DNA of 64,000 nt, from NCBI GenBank assembly GCA_963798505.1, contig CAWCTX010000009.1:186001-250000 (forward strand), given 5' to 3'. This stretch comes from CAVWSM01 sp963798505. Its GTDB lineage: Bacteria; Actinomycetota; Actinomycetes; Jiangellales; Jiangellaceae. Positions 54,659 through 63,898 of this stretch are shown here, in pieces. The position numbers and the translations under genes are program-made. The number at the start of each line of letters is the position of its first letter. The first letter of the stretch is position 1. Below the pieces are notes generated by a model. The model had not been told where the DNA came from. It saw only the letters and a list, made by a program, of their open reading frames with translations, and searched no databases.

Positions 54659-56260
54659 TCAGGCGACCTCGGCCTCGACAGCCGCGGGAACAGCGCCTCA
54701 CCCTTGGTGACGGTCGAGCCGGGCGGAAGCTGTCCCCACGTGCCCGCCTCGTGCACGCGCTGCGCGGCGAGCGGGCCGAGCGCGGCCTCGGCGCCGAGCA
54801 ACGACCACAGCGCCGCGCTCGACTTGGGCATGAACGCGTTGTGCAGCACGGCGACCGCGCGCAGCGACTCGGCCGCGGTGTAGAGGATCGTCGCCAGCCG
54901 TGCCCGCGCCTCCGGCGTCTCGGCCTTGGCGACCTGCCACGGCGCCTGCTCGGTCACGTAGCCGTTGACCGCGCCGACGAACGCCTCGATCGCGTCGAGC
55001 GCGTCGTGGAAGCGGATCTCGCGGACGGCCTCGTCGGCACGCGCACCGTCTCGGCGAGCCGGCGGCCAGCGCCTGCTCGGCCTCGCCCTGCCCATCGGCT
55101 GCCGGGAGCACACCGTCGAAGTAACGGCCGACCATCGCGGCCACCCGAGACGCGAGGTTGCCCAGACCGTTGGCGAGCTCGCTCGTGTAGACGGCCGTCA
55201 TGTGCTCCCAGGAGAACGAGCCGTCGGAGCCGAACTGGATCGCGCGCAGGAAGTAGTAGCGGAACGCGTCGGAGCCGAAGTGGTCGACGATCTGGCTCGG
55301 CGCGATGCCGGTCAGCTTGGACTTGCTCATCTTCTCGCCGCCGACGAGCAGCCAGCCGTGCGCGAAGACCGTGCGCGGCACCGGCAACCCAGCAGCCATG
55401 AGCATCGCCGGCCAGATCACCGCGTGGAACCGCAGGATGTCCTTGCCGACCAGGTGCACGTCGGCCGGCCAGGTGCGCTTGAACTTCTCTTCGTCGGCGC
55501 CATAGCCGACCGCCGTCGCATAGTTGAGCAGCGCGTCGATCCACACGTAGAGCACGTGCTTCTCGTTCCACGGCACGGGAATGCCCCAGTCGAACGTCGA
55601 CCGCGTGATCGACAGGTCCTGCAGTCCCTGCCGGACGAACGAGACGACCTCGTTGCGCGCGCTCTCCGGCTGCACGAACTCGGGGTGGGTCTCGTAGAGC
55701 TCGAGCAGCCGCTCGGCGTAGGCCGAGAGCCGGAAGAAGTAGTTCGTCTCCGAGATCATCTCGACCGGACGCCCGTGGATCTTGCACAGCTTGGTGCCGT
55801 CCGGACCGTCCATCAGCTGGTCGGGAAGCTTGAACTCCTCGCAGGAGACGCAGTACGGCCCTTCGTACGACCCTTCGTAGACCTCGCCCGCGTCGTAGAC
55901 GCGCTGCCAGAAGTCCCGCACGCGCTCGGTGTGGCGCGCCTCCGTCGTACGGATGAAGTCATCGTTGGACACGTCGATGACGTCGAGCACGGGCTTCCAC
56001 GCCGTCTCGACGAGGCGGTCGCACCACTCCAGCGGAGCCATGCCGTGCTCTTCGGCCGTGCGCATGACCTTCTGGCCGTGCTCGTCGGTGCCGGTGAGGA
56101 ACCAGGTCGCCTCGCCGCGCTGCCGGTGCCACCGGGCGAGAACATCGGCGGCAACGGTGGTGTAGGCGTGACCGATGTGCGGCGCGTCGTTGACGTAGTA
56201 GATCGGCGTCGTGACATAGAACGCCTTGCCACCGGACGCGTCGCCGGGATGGGAAGCCAT
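54659..56260 (-). pseudogene. metG: Methionyl-tRNA synthetase, frameshifts in the C-terminal third
   Basis: Charges tRNA-Met. ATG 56260 starts MASHPGDASGGKAFYVTTPIYY. Class I marks: YVNDAPHIGHAYTTVAADV (HIGH), GTDEHGQKVMRTAEEHG, zinc-type CVSCEEF, FDWGIPVPWNEKHVLYVWIDAL, and KMSKSKLTGI (KMSKS). Near 55060 two one-base losses move the frame to ADEAVREIRFHDALDAIEAF, the anticodon-binding helices. One more near 54680 yields EAEVA and TGA 54659. Restored length is about 530 residues. The gene is essential, so I treat the breaks as sequence errors. Confidence 0.93.
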
Positions 56261-56292
56261 GGGCTAAGGGTACGGAGCAGGCCGCCCCATGC

Positions 56293-57142
56293 TCATCCAG
56301 GTTTCGCGTCGCGGCGCGCGACGACGGCGGCGTAGACCTCGCGCTTGGGTCGCCGCAGGTCGCGGGCCACCTCCGCGATGGCATCCTTGCGGGGCACGCC
56401 CGGCGGCCTCGCGCTCGGCAACAAGCTCCGCAGGGTCGGCGTCAGCGTGCGGCAGCTCCGAAGCCGCGACACCGGCGACGACGACGGTGATCTCGCCGCG
56501 TACGTCGCCCGCAGCCCAGGCGGCCAGCTCGTTGAGCGGACCCCGCCGTACCTCCTCGTAGGTCTTGGTCAGCTCCCGGCAGACCGCGGCCGCACGGTCG
56601 CCGCCGAAGACGTCACGCATGGCGCCCAACGAGGCGGCGAGCCGGTGCGGCGCCTCGAAGAAGACCATCGTGCGGTCCTCGGCCCGCAGGTCGGCGAGCC
56701 GTCGCGACCGCTCTCCCGCCTTGCGCGGCAGGAAGCCCTCGAAGCAGAACCGGTCGACGGGGAGCGCACTGAGCGCGAGCGCGGTGAGCACAGCCGACGG
56801 GCCGGGCACGGCGGTGACGCGGATGCCGGCGTCGACGGCCGCTGCCACGAGCCGGTAGCCCGGGTCGGACACCGACGGCATCCCCGCGTCGGTCACGAGC
56901 AGCACGCGCGCGCCGCTGGTGAGGGCGTCCACGAGCTCGGGAGTACGGGCCGACTCGTTGCCCTCGAAGTAGGAGACGAGGCGGGCGCTCGTGACCACGC
57001 CCAGCTCGGTCGTCAGCCGCCGCAGCCGACGGGTGTCCTCCGCGGCGATGACGTCCGCAGCGGACAGCTCATCCTTGAGCCGGGACGGTGCGTCCCGGGG
57101 ATCGCCGATGGGCGTCCCGGCGAGGACCAGCAGACCCGTCAC
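56293..57142 (-). pseudogene. rsmI: 16S rRNA 2'-O-ribose C1402 methyltransferase RsmI, late frameshift
   Basis: A tetrapyrrole-methylase-fold enzyme modifying C1402 of 16S rRNA. ATG 57142 (MTGLLVLAGTPIGDPRDAP) is 2 nt after the lacI stop. Motifs: AAEDTRRLRRL, VSYFEGNE, VTDAGMPSVSDPGYRLV, VPGPSAVLTALALSALP, FEGFLPRK and FFEAPHRL. At about 56395 an extra base throws the frame. Removing it gives VPRKDAIAEVARDLRRPKRE and TGA 56293, the expected C-terminal motif. It is probably functional in the organism. Confidence 0.93.
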
Positions 57143-57144
57143 GG

Positions 57145-58182
57145 TCAGCCGGACTGGCGGACGACCAGCCGCGTCTTGAGCATGACCGGCTCAGCGGGCT
57201 CAGGGTCGCCGGCGAGCTTGGCCAAGAGCAGCTCGACCATCCCCTTTCCGAACTCCTCGACGGGCTGCCGGACGCTGCTCAGCGGAGGGCTCGTCGTGCG
57301 CGCGAGGTCGCTGTCGTCGAATCCGACGATGGCGACGTCGTCCGGAACCCGCTTGCCGCGCGACTGCAGCTCTCGCATCCCCGCCGCCGCCATGAGATCG
57401 GACGCGAAGAACACCGCGTCGATGTCGGGATGCTTGTCGAGCAGGCGGACAACCGCCGCAGCGCCGCCGTCGGCTGTGAAGTCGCCCTCCACGAACGCGT
57501 CGGCCGGCAGCCCCGCCTCGTTGACGGCGTCCCGCCATCCCGCCAGGCGGTCGACACCAGCCGGCATGTCGCTCGGTCCCGTCACAGTGGCGATGCGCCG
57601 GCGCCCTGCCTGGATGAGGTGGCGGGTGGCGTCACGCGCTCCGCCGACGTTGTCGACGTCGATGTAGCTGGCCGAGACCCCAGGCACCCGCACTAGAGGC
57701 CGACCACCGAAGACGACCGGCAGCCTCGACGTGAGGATCTCGTCGACAAGGTCGTCGGACTCGTGGTGGCTCACCACGAGTGCCCCGTCGACGTGCCCGC
57801 CCTGCAGATAACGTACGAGCCGGTGGTTGTCGCCCTCGTCGGGCGCAAGCAGCAGTACGAGCTGGAGCTCGGAGTCGACCAGGCCGCTGGAGACCCCTTT
57901 GAGCACGCCGGCGAAGAACGGCTGCGCGAAGATGCGGCTCCCCGCTTCCGGGACGACGACGGCGATCGAGCCGGCGCGCCGGGTGACGAGGCTGCGCGCC
58001 GCGCGGTTGGGGATGTAGCCGAGCTCGGCCACCGCCCGCGTAACTGCGTCGTGCGCCTCCGGAGACACCCGCGGCGAGCCGTTGATCACGCGCGACACCG
58101 TTGCCCGGGACACCCGGGCGACGCGAGCCACCTCCTCGAGCGTGGGCATCGCGCCCCGGTTGTGCGGCACGGCGTCGGTCAT
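57145..58182 (-). CDS. LacI-family transcriptional regulator
   Basis: 345 residues, ATG 58182. The N-terminal HTH reads TLEEVARVARVSRATVSRVI, then NGSPRVSPEAHDAV, and the hinge helix is YIPNRAARSLVTRR. The periplasmic-binding-protein-like core contains SIAVVVPEAGSRIFAQPFFAG, DGALVVSHHESDD, GFDDSDLARTTSPPLSSVRQP and GKGMVELLLAKL. It follows the beta-glucosidase gene by 18 bp on the same strand and probably represses that sugar-use operon in response to a glucoside-derived sugar. Confidence 0.95.
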   Translation of the reverse strand: MTDAVPHNRGAMPTLEEVARVARVSRATVSRVINGSPRVSPEAHDAVTRAVAELGYIPNRAARSLVTRRAGSIAVVVPEAGSRIFAQPFFAGVLKGVSSGLVDSELQLVLLLAPDEGDNHRLVRYLQGGHVDGALVVSHHESDDLVDEILTSRLPVVFGGRPLVRVPGVSASYIDVDNVGGARDATRHLIQAGRRRIATVTGPSDMPAGVDRLAGWRDAVNEAGLPADAFVEGDFTADGGAAAVVRLLDKHPDIDAVFFASDLMAAAGMRELQSRGKRVPDDVAIVGFDDSDLARTTSPPLSSVRQPVEEFGKGMVELLLAKLAGDPEPAEPVMLKTRLVVRQSG

Positions 58183-58200
58183 GGAGTTAACGGTAGGTCC

Positions 58201-59611
58201 TCAGCCGGTTTCGTCCACGGCGCCGCTCGCGGCGACGGCGGCGTAGAAATGCGCGCTCGACTTGGGTGTGCGGACCTGGGTGTCGTAGTCGACGCGGACA
58301 ATGCCGAACCGCTTGTCGTAGCCCCAGGCCCACTCGAAGTTGTCCAGCAGCGACCACACCATGTAGCCACGGACGTCCACCCCGACCTCGATAGCGTCGT
58401 GCAGAGCAACGAGGTGCTGGCGGACGTAGTCGAGCCGCTCCGGGTCGTGGACGCTGCCGTCGGGACCGACCTCGTCGTCGTAGGCGGCGCCGTTTTCGGT
58501 GATGTAGACCGGCGGGAGCGTCGGGTAGTCGTCGCGCAGTCGCACGAGAAGGTCCCGCAGGCCGGAGGCGTCGACCTCCCAGCCCATCGCCGTACGCGGC
58601 CGGCCGCGCGACACGAAACCCACGTGCTCCGAGCCGACCCACGGGCTGGCCAGCTCACGCTCGACTCCGGGCAGCGGCTTGTCGCTCGCGCTGCCGCCGT
58701 GCCCGGAGACGTGCGCGCGGTTGTAGTAGTTGACGCCGAGCAGGTCGATCGGCGCGCCGATCGCCTGCAGGTCGCCGGGCTGGATGTGCTCCTCGAAACC
58801 CAGGTCGGACAGGTCGGCCACGACGTCACCGGGGTAGCGCGCCCAGCAGGACCGGCTCGAGGAAGACCCGGGTGAACAGGCCGTCGATGCGGCGCACCGC
58901 GTCGAGGTCGGCGGGGTCGTCGGGATTGGCGGGCGTGACCGGTGCCATGTTGAGGGTGATGCCGACCTTTGCGTCCCGGCTCCCTGCGCGGATCGCCTGC
59001 ACGCCAAGGCCATGGGCCAGCAGCAGGTGGTGGATCGCCGCCACCGCGGCCTTCGGCTCCTTTCGGCCGGGCGCGTGCTCGCCCGACGCGTAGCCCAGCA
59101 GCGACGAGCACCATGGCTCGTTGAGCGTCGTCCAGTGCACGACACGGTCGCCCAGGGCCTGGTGGACCGTGGCCGCGTAGTCGGCGAAGCGGTGGGCGGT
59201 GTCGCGCGACGTCCACCCGCCCTGCATCTCGAGCGCCTGCGGCAGGTCCCAGTGGTAGAGCGTCACCCATGGCGTGATGCCGCGGCCGAGAAGCTCGTCG
59301 ACCAAGCGCGAGTAGAAGTCGAGACCGGCCTGGTTGACCTCGCCACCGTCGGGCCGCACCCGGGGCCACGCCACGGAGAAGCGATAGGCGTGCAGCCCGA
59401 GCTCGCTCATCAGCGCGACGTCATCCGGCATGCGCCGGTAGTGGTCGACCGCGACGTCGCCCGTGTCGCCACCGACGACCGCGCCGGGCACGCGGCAGAA
59501 CGCGTCCCAGATCGAGTCCGTACGGCCGTCGGCCCGCGTGGAGCCCTCGATCTGGAAGGCGGCCGTCGCCGCGCCGAACACGAACCCATCGGGAAACGTA
59601 CGCACGCTCAT
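58201..59611 (-). pseudogene. GH1 beta-glucosidase, one frameshift
   Basis: ATG 59611 (MSVRTFPDGFVFGAATAAFQIEGS, read as two blocks) overlaps the stop of the ABC permease remnant (ATGA). GH1 marks: HYRRMPDDVALMSELGLHAYRFS, the acid/base motif TLNEPWCSS, NYYNRAHVS, the nucleophile motif VYITENGAAYDDE, and WSLLDNFEWAWGYDKRFGIV. At about 58838 one extra G ends the first frame at LLGALPR. Removing it continues RYPGDVVADLSDLGFEEHIQ to TGA 58201, giving about 470 residues. It is cytoplasmic, hydrolysing imported beta-glucosides. The break is probably a sequencing indel. Confidence 0.9.
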
Positions 59612-59820
59612 CCCTTCACAGCCCCCGCCATGACGCCTGCCACGAGCTGCCGTCCGAAGAAGAAGAAGAGGATCAGCAGCGGGATGGTCCCCAGTGTGGC
59701 GCCGGCCATGACCAGCGAGTAGTCCTTCCAGTATCCCGCCTGCAGCTGGTCGATCACCGTCTGGATGGTGGGATTCTCCGGGGCCGCCGGCAGCGCGGTG
59801 TGCCAGAACACCCTGATCAT
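59608..59820 (-). pseudogene. 3' remnant of a sugar ABC transporter permease (MalG/LacG type)
   Basis: The 70 codons read PTIQTVIDQLQAGYWKDYSL, then VMAGATLGTIPLLILFFFFG and RQLVAGVMAGAVKG. This is the usual last helix and tail of carbohydrate ABC permeases. The EAA motif and upstream helices are missing; to the right the sequence is the start region of the mannosyltransferase on the other strand. The ATGA overlap with the beta-glucosidase shows they once formed one operon. The nominal ATG 59820 is unlikely to be a true start. Confidence 0.8.
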
Positions 59821-59896
59821 GCTGCATCCGTCGACGCGGGCGGCCCACGCGGAGGCCCGGGAGGTGTGGGGCGGGCGGGCTGCCTAGGATGGCGCG

Positions 59897-61537
59897 GTGC
59901 CCGAGACCCTGATCGAGCCGGCCGACGTCGGCGACACCGCACCGCGCGGCTCAGCCACGCCGGCGCAGGACGCGGAGTCAACCGCCGATGCCGGGGTCCT
60001 CGATCGCTGGCGGGCTCGGCTGGGCAGCCCGATGCCTGCCGACGGCCACTGGGGCTGGACCGGGCCGCTGGCCGTGACCGCGCTGGCCGCCGTACTCCGA
60101 TTCATCGACCTGGGGCGGCCCCGTCGGTTCGTGTTCGACGAGACCTACTACGCCAAGGACGCCTGGTCGCTCGTCAACCACGGCTACGCGCGGCAGTTCG
60201 CCGACGATGCCAACGAGCGCATCCTCGACGGGGACCTCGACGTCTACACCGGCGGTCCGTCCTACATCGTGCATCCCGAGGTCGCGAAGTGGATCATCGG
60301 TCTCGGGGAGCGCGTGTTCGGGCTCGATCCGTTCGGCTGGCGCGTGGGAGTCGCCGTGATCGGCACCCTCACGGTGTTCGTCCTGGCACGACTGGCGCGC
60401 CGCCTGTTCCGCTCCACGCTGCTGGGCTGCATCGCGGGCCTGCTTCTTGCGGTCGACGGGCTGGCCATCGTCATGAGCCGCACGGCGATCCTCGACGGCG
60501 TGCTCGCGTTCTTCCTCGTCGCCGGGGTCGCGTGCCTGGTGGTCGACCGTGACTGGTCACGCGAGCGGCTGGCCCGTTGGGCGGCTGCCCGCGACGCCGA
60601 GGAAGACGTCGCGCCAAGCGGCCCGATCCTGGCGTGGCGACCCTGGCGATTGGCCGCCGGCGTGAGTTTCGGCCTGGCGTGCGGCACCAAGTGGAACGCG
60701 CTGTTCGTCCTCGCGGTGTTCGCCGTCACTGCAGTGGTGTGGGACGTGCTTGCCCGCCGAGTCGTACGCAGCACAGCCCCGGTGGCGCGTGGCATCTTCG
60801 TCGACGGGCCGATCGCGTTCGTCACGCTGGTGGGCACCGCGACGGTGACGTACGTGCTCACCTGGTCCGGCTGGATCTTCACCAGCGACGGCTGGCGGCG
60901 GCAGTGGGCTGCGGAGCACCCGACGTCGGGGCTGGCCGGCCTGCTGCCCGACTGGCTGCGCAGCCTCTGGCGCTACCACGGCGAGATACTGAGCTTCCAC
61001 ACCAAGCTGACCACCGACCATGACTATGAGTCCAAGCCGTTGGGTTGGCTGGTGCTGTGGCGGCCGACCTCGTTCGACTACCAAAACGTCGCGCGCGGCA
61101 ACCAGGGGTGTGACGCAGCCAGGTGCTCGCAGGAGGTGCTCGCCCTCGGCACACCGGCGCTGTGGTGGGTTGGCTGCCTCGCGCTGCTCATCGCCTTGGC
61201 GATGTGGCTGCTGCGCGGCGACTGGCGCCCCGGTGTCGCGGTGCTCGGCGTGGTCGCGACCTGGGTGCCGTGGTTCTTCTACTGGGACCGCACGGCGTTC
61301 TACTTCTACGCGATCGCGATCCTGCCGTTCACGATCCTGGCCGTGACCTACGTGCTCGGGTTGCTGCTCGGCAGACCCGATGCGAGCGCGGCGCGCCGAG
61401 CTCTGGGCGCCGCGCTCGTCGGTGGGATCGTGCTGCTCGTTGTGGTGAACGCTGCCTACATGTATCCCATAGCAGTCGACCAGGTCATCCCGTACGACTC
61501 ATGGCACGACCGCATGTGGTTCCAAAACTGGATCTAG
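59897..61537 (+). CDS. Dolichyl-phosphate-mannose--protein mannosyltransferase (PMT family)
   Basis: A 546-residue GT39 membrane enzyme that O-mannosylates secreted proteins using polyprenyl-phosphate-mannose. The first extracytoplasmic loop holds the catalytic acidic pair in RRFVFDETYYAKDAWS (about residue 75). GGPSYIVHPEVAKWIIGLGE follows, then GVSFGLACGTKWNALFVL. About eleven helices are present. It ends in the family-typical YDSWHDRMWFQNWI. GTG 59897 is used; the first 50 residues are variable. Its place beside rsmI and metG matches the mycobacterial arrangement. The Ser/Thr-rich linkers of the secreted proteins in this window are possible targets (inference). Confidence 0.93.
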   Translation: MPETLIEPADVGDTAPRGSATPAQDAESTADAGVLDRWRARLGSPMPADGHWGWTGPLAVTALAAVLRFIDLGRPRRFVFDETYYAKDAWSLVNHGYARQFADDANERILDGDLDVYTGGPSYIVHPEVAKWIIGLGERVFGLDPFGWRVGVAVIGTLTVFVLARLARRLFRSTLLGCIAGLLLAVDGLAIVMSRTAILDGVLAFFLVAGVACLVVDRDWSRERLARWAAARDAEEDVAPSGPILAWRPWRLAAGVSFGLACGTKWNALFVLAVFAVTAVVWDVLARRVVRSTAPVARGIFVDGPIAFVTLVGTATVTYVLTWSGWIFTSDGWRRQWAAEHPTSGLAGLLPDWLRSLWRYHGEILSFHTKLTTDHDYESKPLGWLVLWRPTSFDYQNVARGNQGCDAARCSQEVLALGTPALWWVGCLALLIALAMWLLRGDWRPGVAVLGVVATWVPWFFYWDRTAFYFYAIAILPFTILAVTYVLGLLLGRPDASAARRALGAALVGGIVLLVVVNAAYMYPIAVDQVIPYDSWHDRMWFQNWI

Positions 61538-61548
61538 ACGCCGTCGCG

Positions 61549-62107
61549 TCAGTGGCCGTGCTCGATGTTCCCTCGGATCTCACCACCGGGGTAGAGCGAG
61601 CTGTGCACGTTGACGTACGTCGTGTCGGCACGAAGCGCGGCCAGGAGCTCATCGAACTGGCCAGCGGTAATGCCCTGCCCCACCGGCCCGATCACGTCTG
61701 CCGGACGGATGGTCCCGCTAATCGTCGCGGGCGCCGCCGGGCACAGCTGAGTACCCGCCGGACCGTTGCCCAGGTTGGTGCAGAGGAACACGGAGATGCC
61801 GCCGCTCTGCGCCGCGCCACCAATGTGGATGTGGGCCTGGGCCACGGTGCCTTCCAGCCCTGAATAGCTGAGCTGATAGGTGATTTCCTGGGCCGACGTC
61901 GTTGATCCGCGCGTCGAACCGACCCGTCCCTGTGGTCGACAGCGCGAGCGGGTCCTCTTCGAAGCCGCTGAGCCGCTCCGACACCCTGTTGTTCCGCCGA
62001 TCTCGGTCGTCATCGTGCGCAGCCGCCGTCGCTCCCCAAACGACCGCACTCAGCGCCATTCCGGAGATCGCGACCCCGACCGCCACCTTTACACGCCTGT
62101 TCGCCAC
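61549..62107 (-). pseudogene. Secreted CHRD-domain protein, one frameshift
   Basis: GTG 62107 has GGAGG upstream and opens a signal peptide (VKVAVGVAISGMALSAVVWGATAAA). Next comes RLSGFEEDPLALSTTGTGRF, the start of a CHRD fold. At about 61905 one extra base shifts the frame. The other frame continues EITYQLSYSGLEGTVAQAHI, HIGGAAQSGGISVFLCTN, and ends YPGGEIRGNIEHGH at TAG 61549. The closing YPGGEIRG block is diagnostic of CHRD. Function in bacteria is unknown. Restored length is about 185 residues. Confidence 0.82.
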
Positions 62108-62202
62108 GAACCTGCCTCCCTCCGAGGCTCGAGCTGAAGACCAGGGCATAGGTGCCCGGTATCAAGTACGGTCGGGGCGCCGGATTGGATTGCGCGCGAA
62201 CG

Positions 62203-62238
62203 AAAAAGAGGCCCCGTCCGAGTCGGACAGGGCCTCTT
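62203..62238 (-). terminator. Rho-independent terminator after tRNA-Ala
   Basis: On the minus strand AAGAGGCCC, then GTCCG, pairs with CGGAC and GGGCCTCTT around a short loop, and TTTTT follows. It lies 3 nt past the tRNA 3' end. This is a textbook intrinsic terminator. Confidence 0.92.
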
Positions 62239-62241
62239 GCC

Positions 62242-62318
62242 TGGTGGAGCTGAGGGGATTTGAACCCCTGACCCCCTCGATGCGAACGAGGTGCGCTACC
62301 GGACTGCGCTACAGCCCC
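62242..62318 (-). tRNA. tRNA-Ala (anticodon CGC)
   Basis: The minus strand folds as a cloverleaf. The acceptor GGGGCTG pairs with CAGCTCC. The anticodon stem CCTCG/CGAGG encloses TTCGCAT (anticodon CGC). The T stem is AGGGG/CCCCT. The CCA end is encoded (62242-62244). A strong terminator follows. Confidence 0.95.
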
Positions 62319-62391
62319 AGGCGGATGACGACGATAGCAAACGAGGGGGGTGGCCTCCGAATCGCCGCACGTCGCGCGACGTAGGTCCTGG

Positions 62392-63169
62392 TCAGTCCCC
62401 GACGGCCCGCTGCTGCGGCAGCGTCTCGGCGCCCGGAGCGACCGGGGCCTTCGGCTCGACCGGCGCCGGCTCGGCGAGCCGCCCCGACGTCCACGCCCCC
62501 GGCGTGTCGAGGTCGATGGTGCGGATGCTGCGCCGCGCCTTGGGTGCCGTGACATAGGTCGGCAACGGCACCGGCACCGGCTCCCAGGTGTCAGCGCCGG
62601 CCGGCGCGAGTCCCGTCGCCGGTTGCTGGGGGGCCATGGCGGGAGCAGGTCGAGACGCCGACTCCGTCACGAAGTCGACGCGTACGGACACGTGCGGCGC
62701 GGGGTGGGCCATCATCGGGCGAGCCTTGGTGACGCGCTGCACCTCGGCGAGCGCCCGCGCCCGCCGGGCCGCAAGAGCGGCGCGGCGCACCGAGCGGCGC
62801 AGCAGCATGAGATAGAGCACCAGCAGCAAGGCAGGGATGGCCGGAGCCCAGACAGGAGAGCCGCCCGAGCGCCGTGCCCACGCCGATGCCCACAAGCGCG
62901 AAGAGCAGCAGGACGACGAGGTGCCGGCGGCGGCGGGCAGTGCGTCGCGACACCAGTGGCTGGACCGGTGCGGGCGCTGGGGTGCGCATTGACGGCGCGG
63001 TGGCCGGCGCCGACCCGCCCCCGGCGCGCGCAGAGGCCACGACCCGCATCTGCTCGTTGTGCCGAGCCGGCGTCGTGCGCGACTCGCCGCGCCGCACCCA
63101 GCTGGGGACGAGGTAGGCCAGCCACGCCGCGACGATGGCGGCGTAGATGAGCCCACTCCCCTCCATGCA
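62392..63169 (-). pseudogene. Divisome protein SepX/GlpR-like membrane protein, one frameshift
   Basis: ATG 63169 opens MEGSGLIYAAIVAAWLAYLV, then PSWVRRGESRTTPARHNEQM, the characteristic N-terminus of actinobacterial SepX/GlpR. A central hydrophobic pair follows (HLVVLLLFALVGIGVGTALG, and WAPAIPALLLVLYLMLLRR). Between these helices, at about 62868, one extra base breaks the frame. The rest reads to TGA 62392 and contains RSIRTIDLDTPGAWTSGRLA, the conserved C-terminal block. SepX cooperates with FtsZ/SepH in division of Streptomyces. The identification rests on these end motifs and the neighbouring rimJ-like and mog genes. Confidence 0.8.
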
Positions 63170-63251
63170 CCCGACGGTAGGGCCGCAACCGCGCAACGCC
63201 GTGGAGCATGATCGGTGTGTCGTGAGATACAGGTGTGACAGGTGTGCGCTG

Positions 63252-63896
63252 TCAGCCGCCGGGCAGGCCCTCGCGGTCGGAGTACGGCGCGGCGTCCAGG
63301 TCGTCACGGGTGGCGTGCCAGCGGCTGAGCAGCCCGGTCGGGATCTCCTCGGCGGTCACCGCATAGCTGAAGTGGTCGCGCCACGCACCGTCGATGTGCA
63401 GCATGCGCTCGCGCCGCCCCTCGAACCGCAGTCCGAGCTTCTCGACCACCCTCAGGCTCGCGGTGTTCTCCGGGCGGATGTTGATCTCGATGCGGTGCAG
63501 CCCGCCGACGAAGATCGCGTGATCGACGGCGAGCGCCACCGCCGTCGGGATGATGCCGCGCCCGGCCACCGCGCGGTCGACCCAGTAGCCGATCGTGCCG
63601 GTCATCGCGGATCCGTGAACGATGTTGCCGACCGTGCATTGCCCGACCAGCCGCCCCTGGTAGGTGACCGCCCAGGGGTAGGCCTCCCCGTTGCGGGCCT
63701 GCGCAGCCAGGCGCCGCACCATCTGCCGGAAGGTGAGTCCCCCGGCCGGCTGGCGCGGCGAGGTCGGGTCCCACGGCCGCAGCCATTCGGCGTTGGCTCG
63801 GCGCAGGCTGGACCAGGTGCGCGAGTCGCGGTAGCGCAGCGGGCGCAGCCCCACGGAACCGTCGGACAGCTCCGCCGGCCAGGAACGGTCGGGCAT
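63252..63896 (-). CDS. GNAT acetyltransferase (RimJ/RimL-like)
   Basis: 214 residues, ATG 63896. GNAT motifs: VGLRPLRYRDSRTWSSLRR at the N-terminus, TGTIGYWVDRAVAGRGIIPT (motif A, acetyl-CoA loop RxxGxG-like), and INIRPENTASLRVVEKLGLRF (motif B). It resembles the ribosomal-protein N-acetyltransferases RimJ/RimL. The actual target is not known. It follows the mog/moaB gene by 2 nt and precedes sepX, a neighbourhood shared with mycobacteria. Confidence 0.93.
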   Translation of the reverse strand: MPDRSWPAELSDGSVGLRPLRYRDSRTWSSLRRANAEWLRPWDPTSPRQPAGGLTFRQMVRRLAAQARNGEAYPWAVTYQGRLVGQCTVGNIVHGSAMTGTIGYWVDRAVAGRGIIPTAVALAVDHAIFVGGLHRIEINIRPENTASLRVVEKLGLRFEGRRERMLHIDGAWRDHFSYAVTAEEIPTGLLSRWHATRDDLDAAPYSDREGLPGG

Positions 63897-63898
63897 GG

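Noticed and set aside
45008..62318. The two tRNA genes as attachment sites for an integrated element
   Set aside because: No integrase gene and no repeated tRNA 3' end was found near either tRNA.
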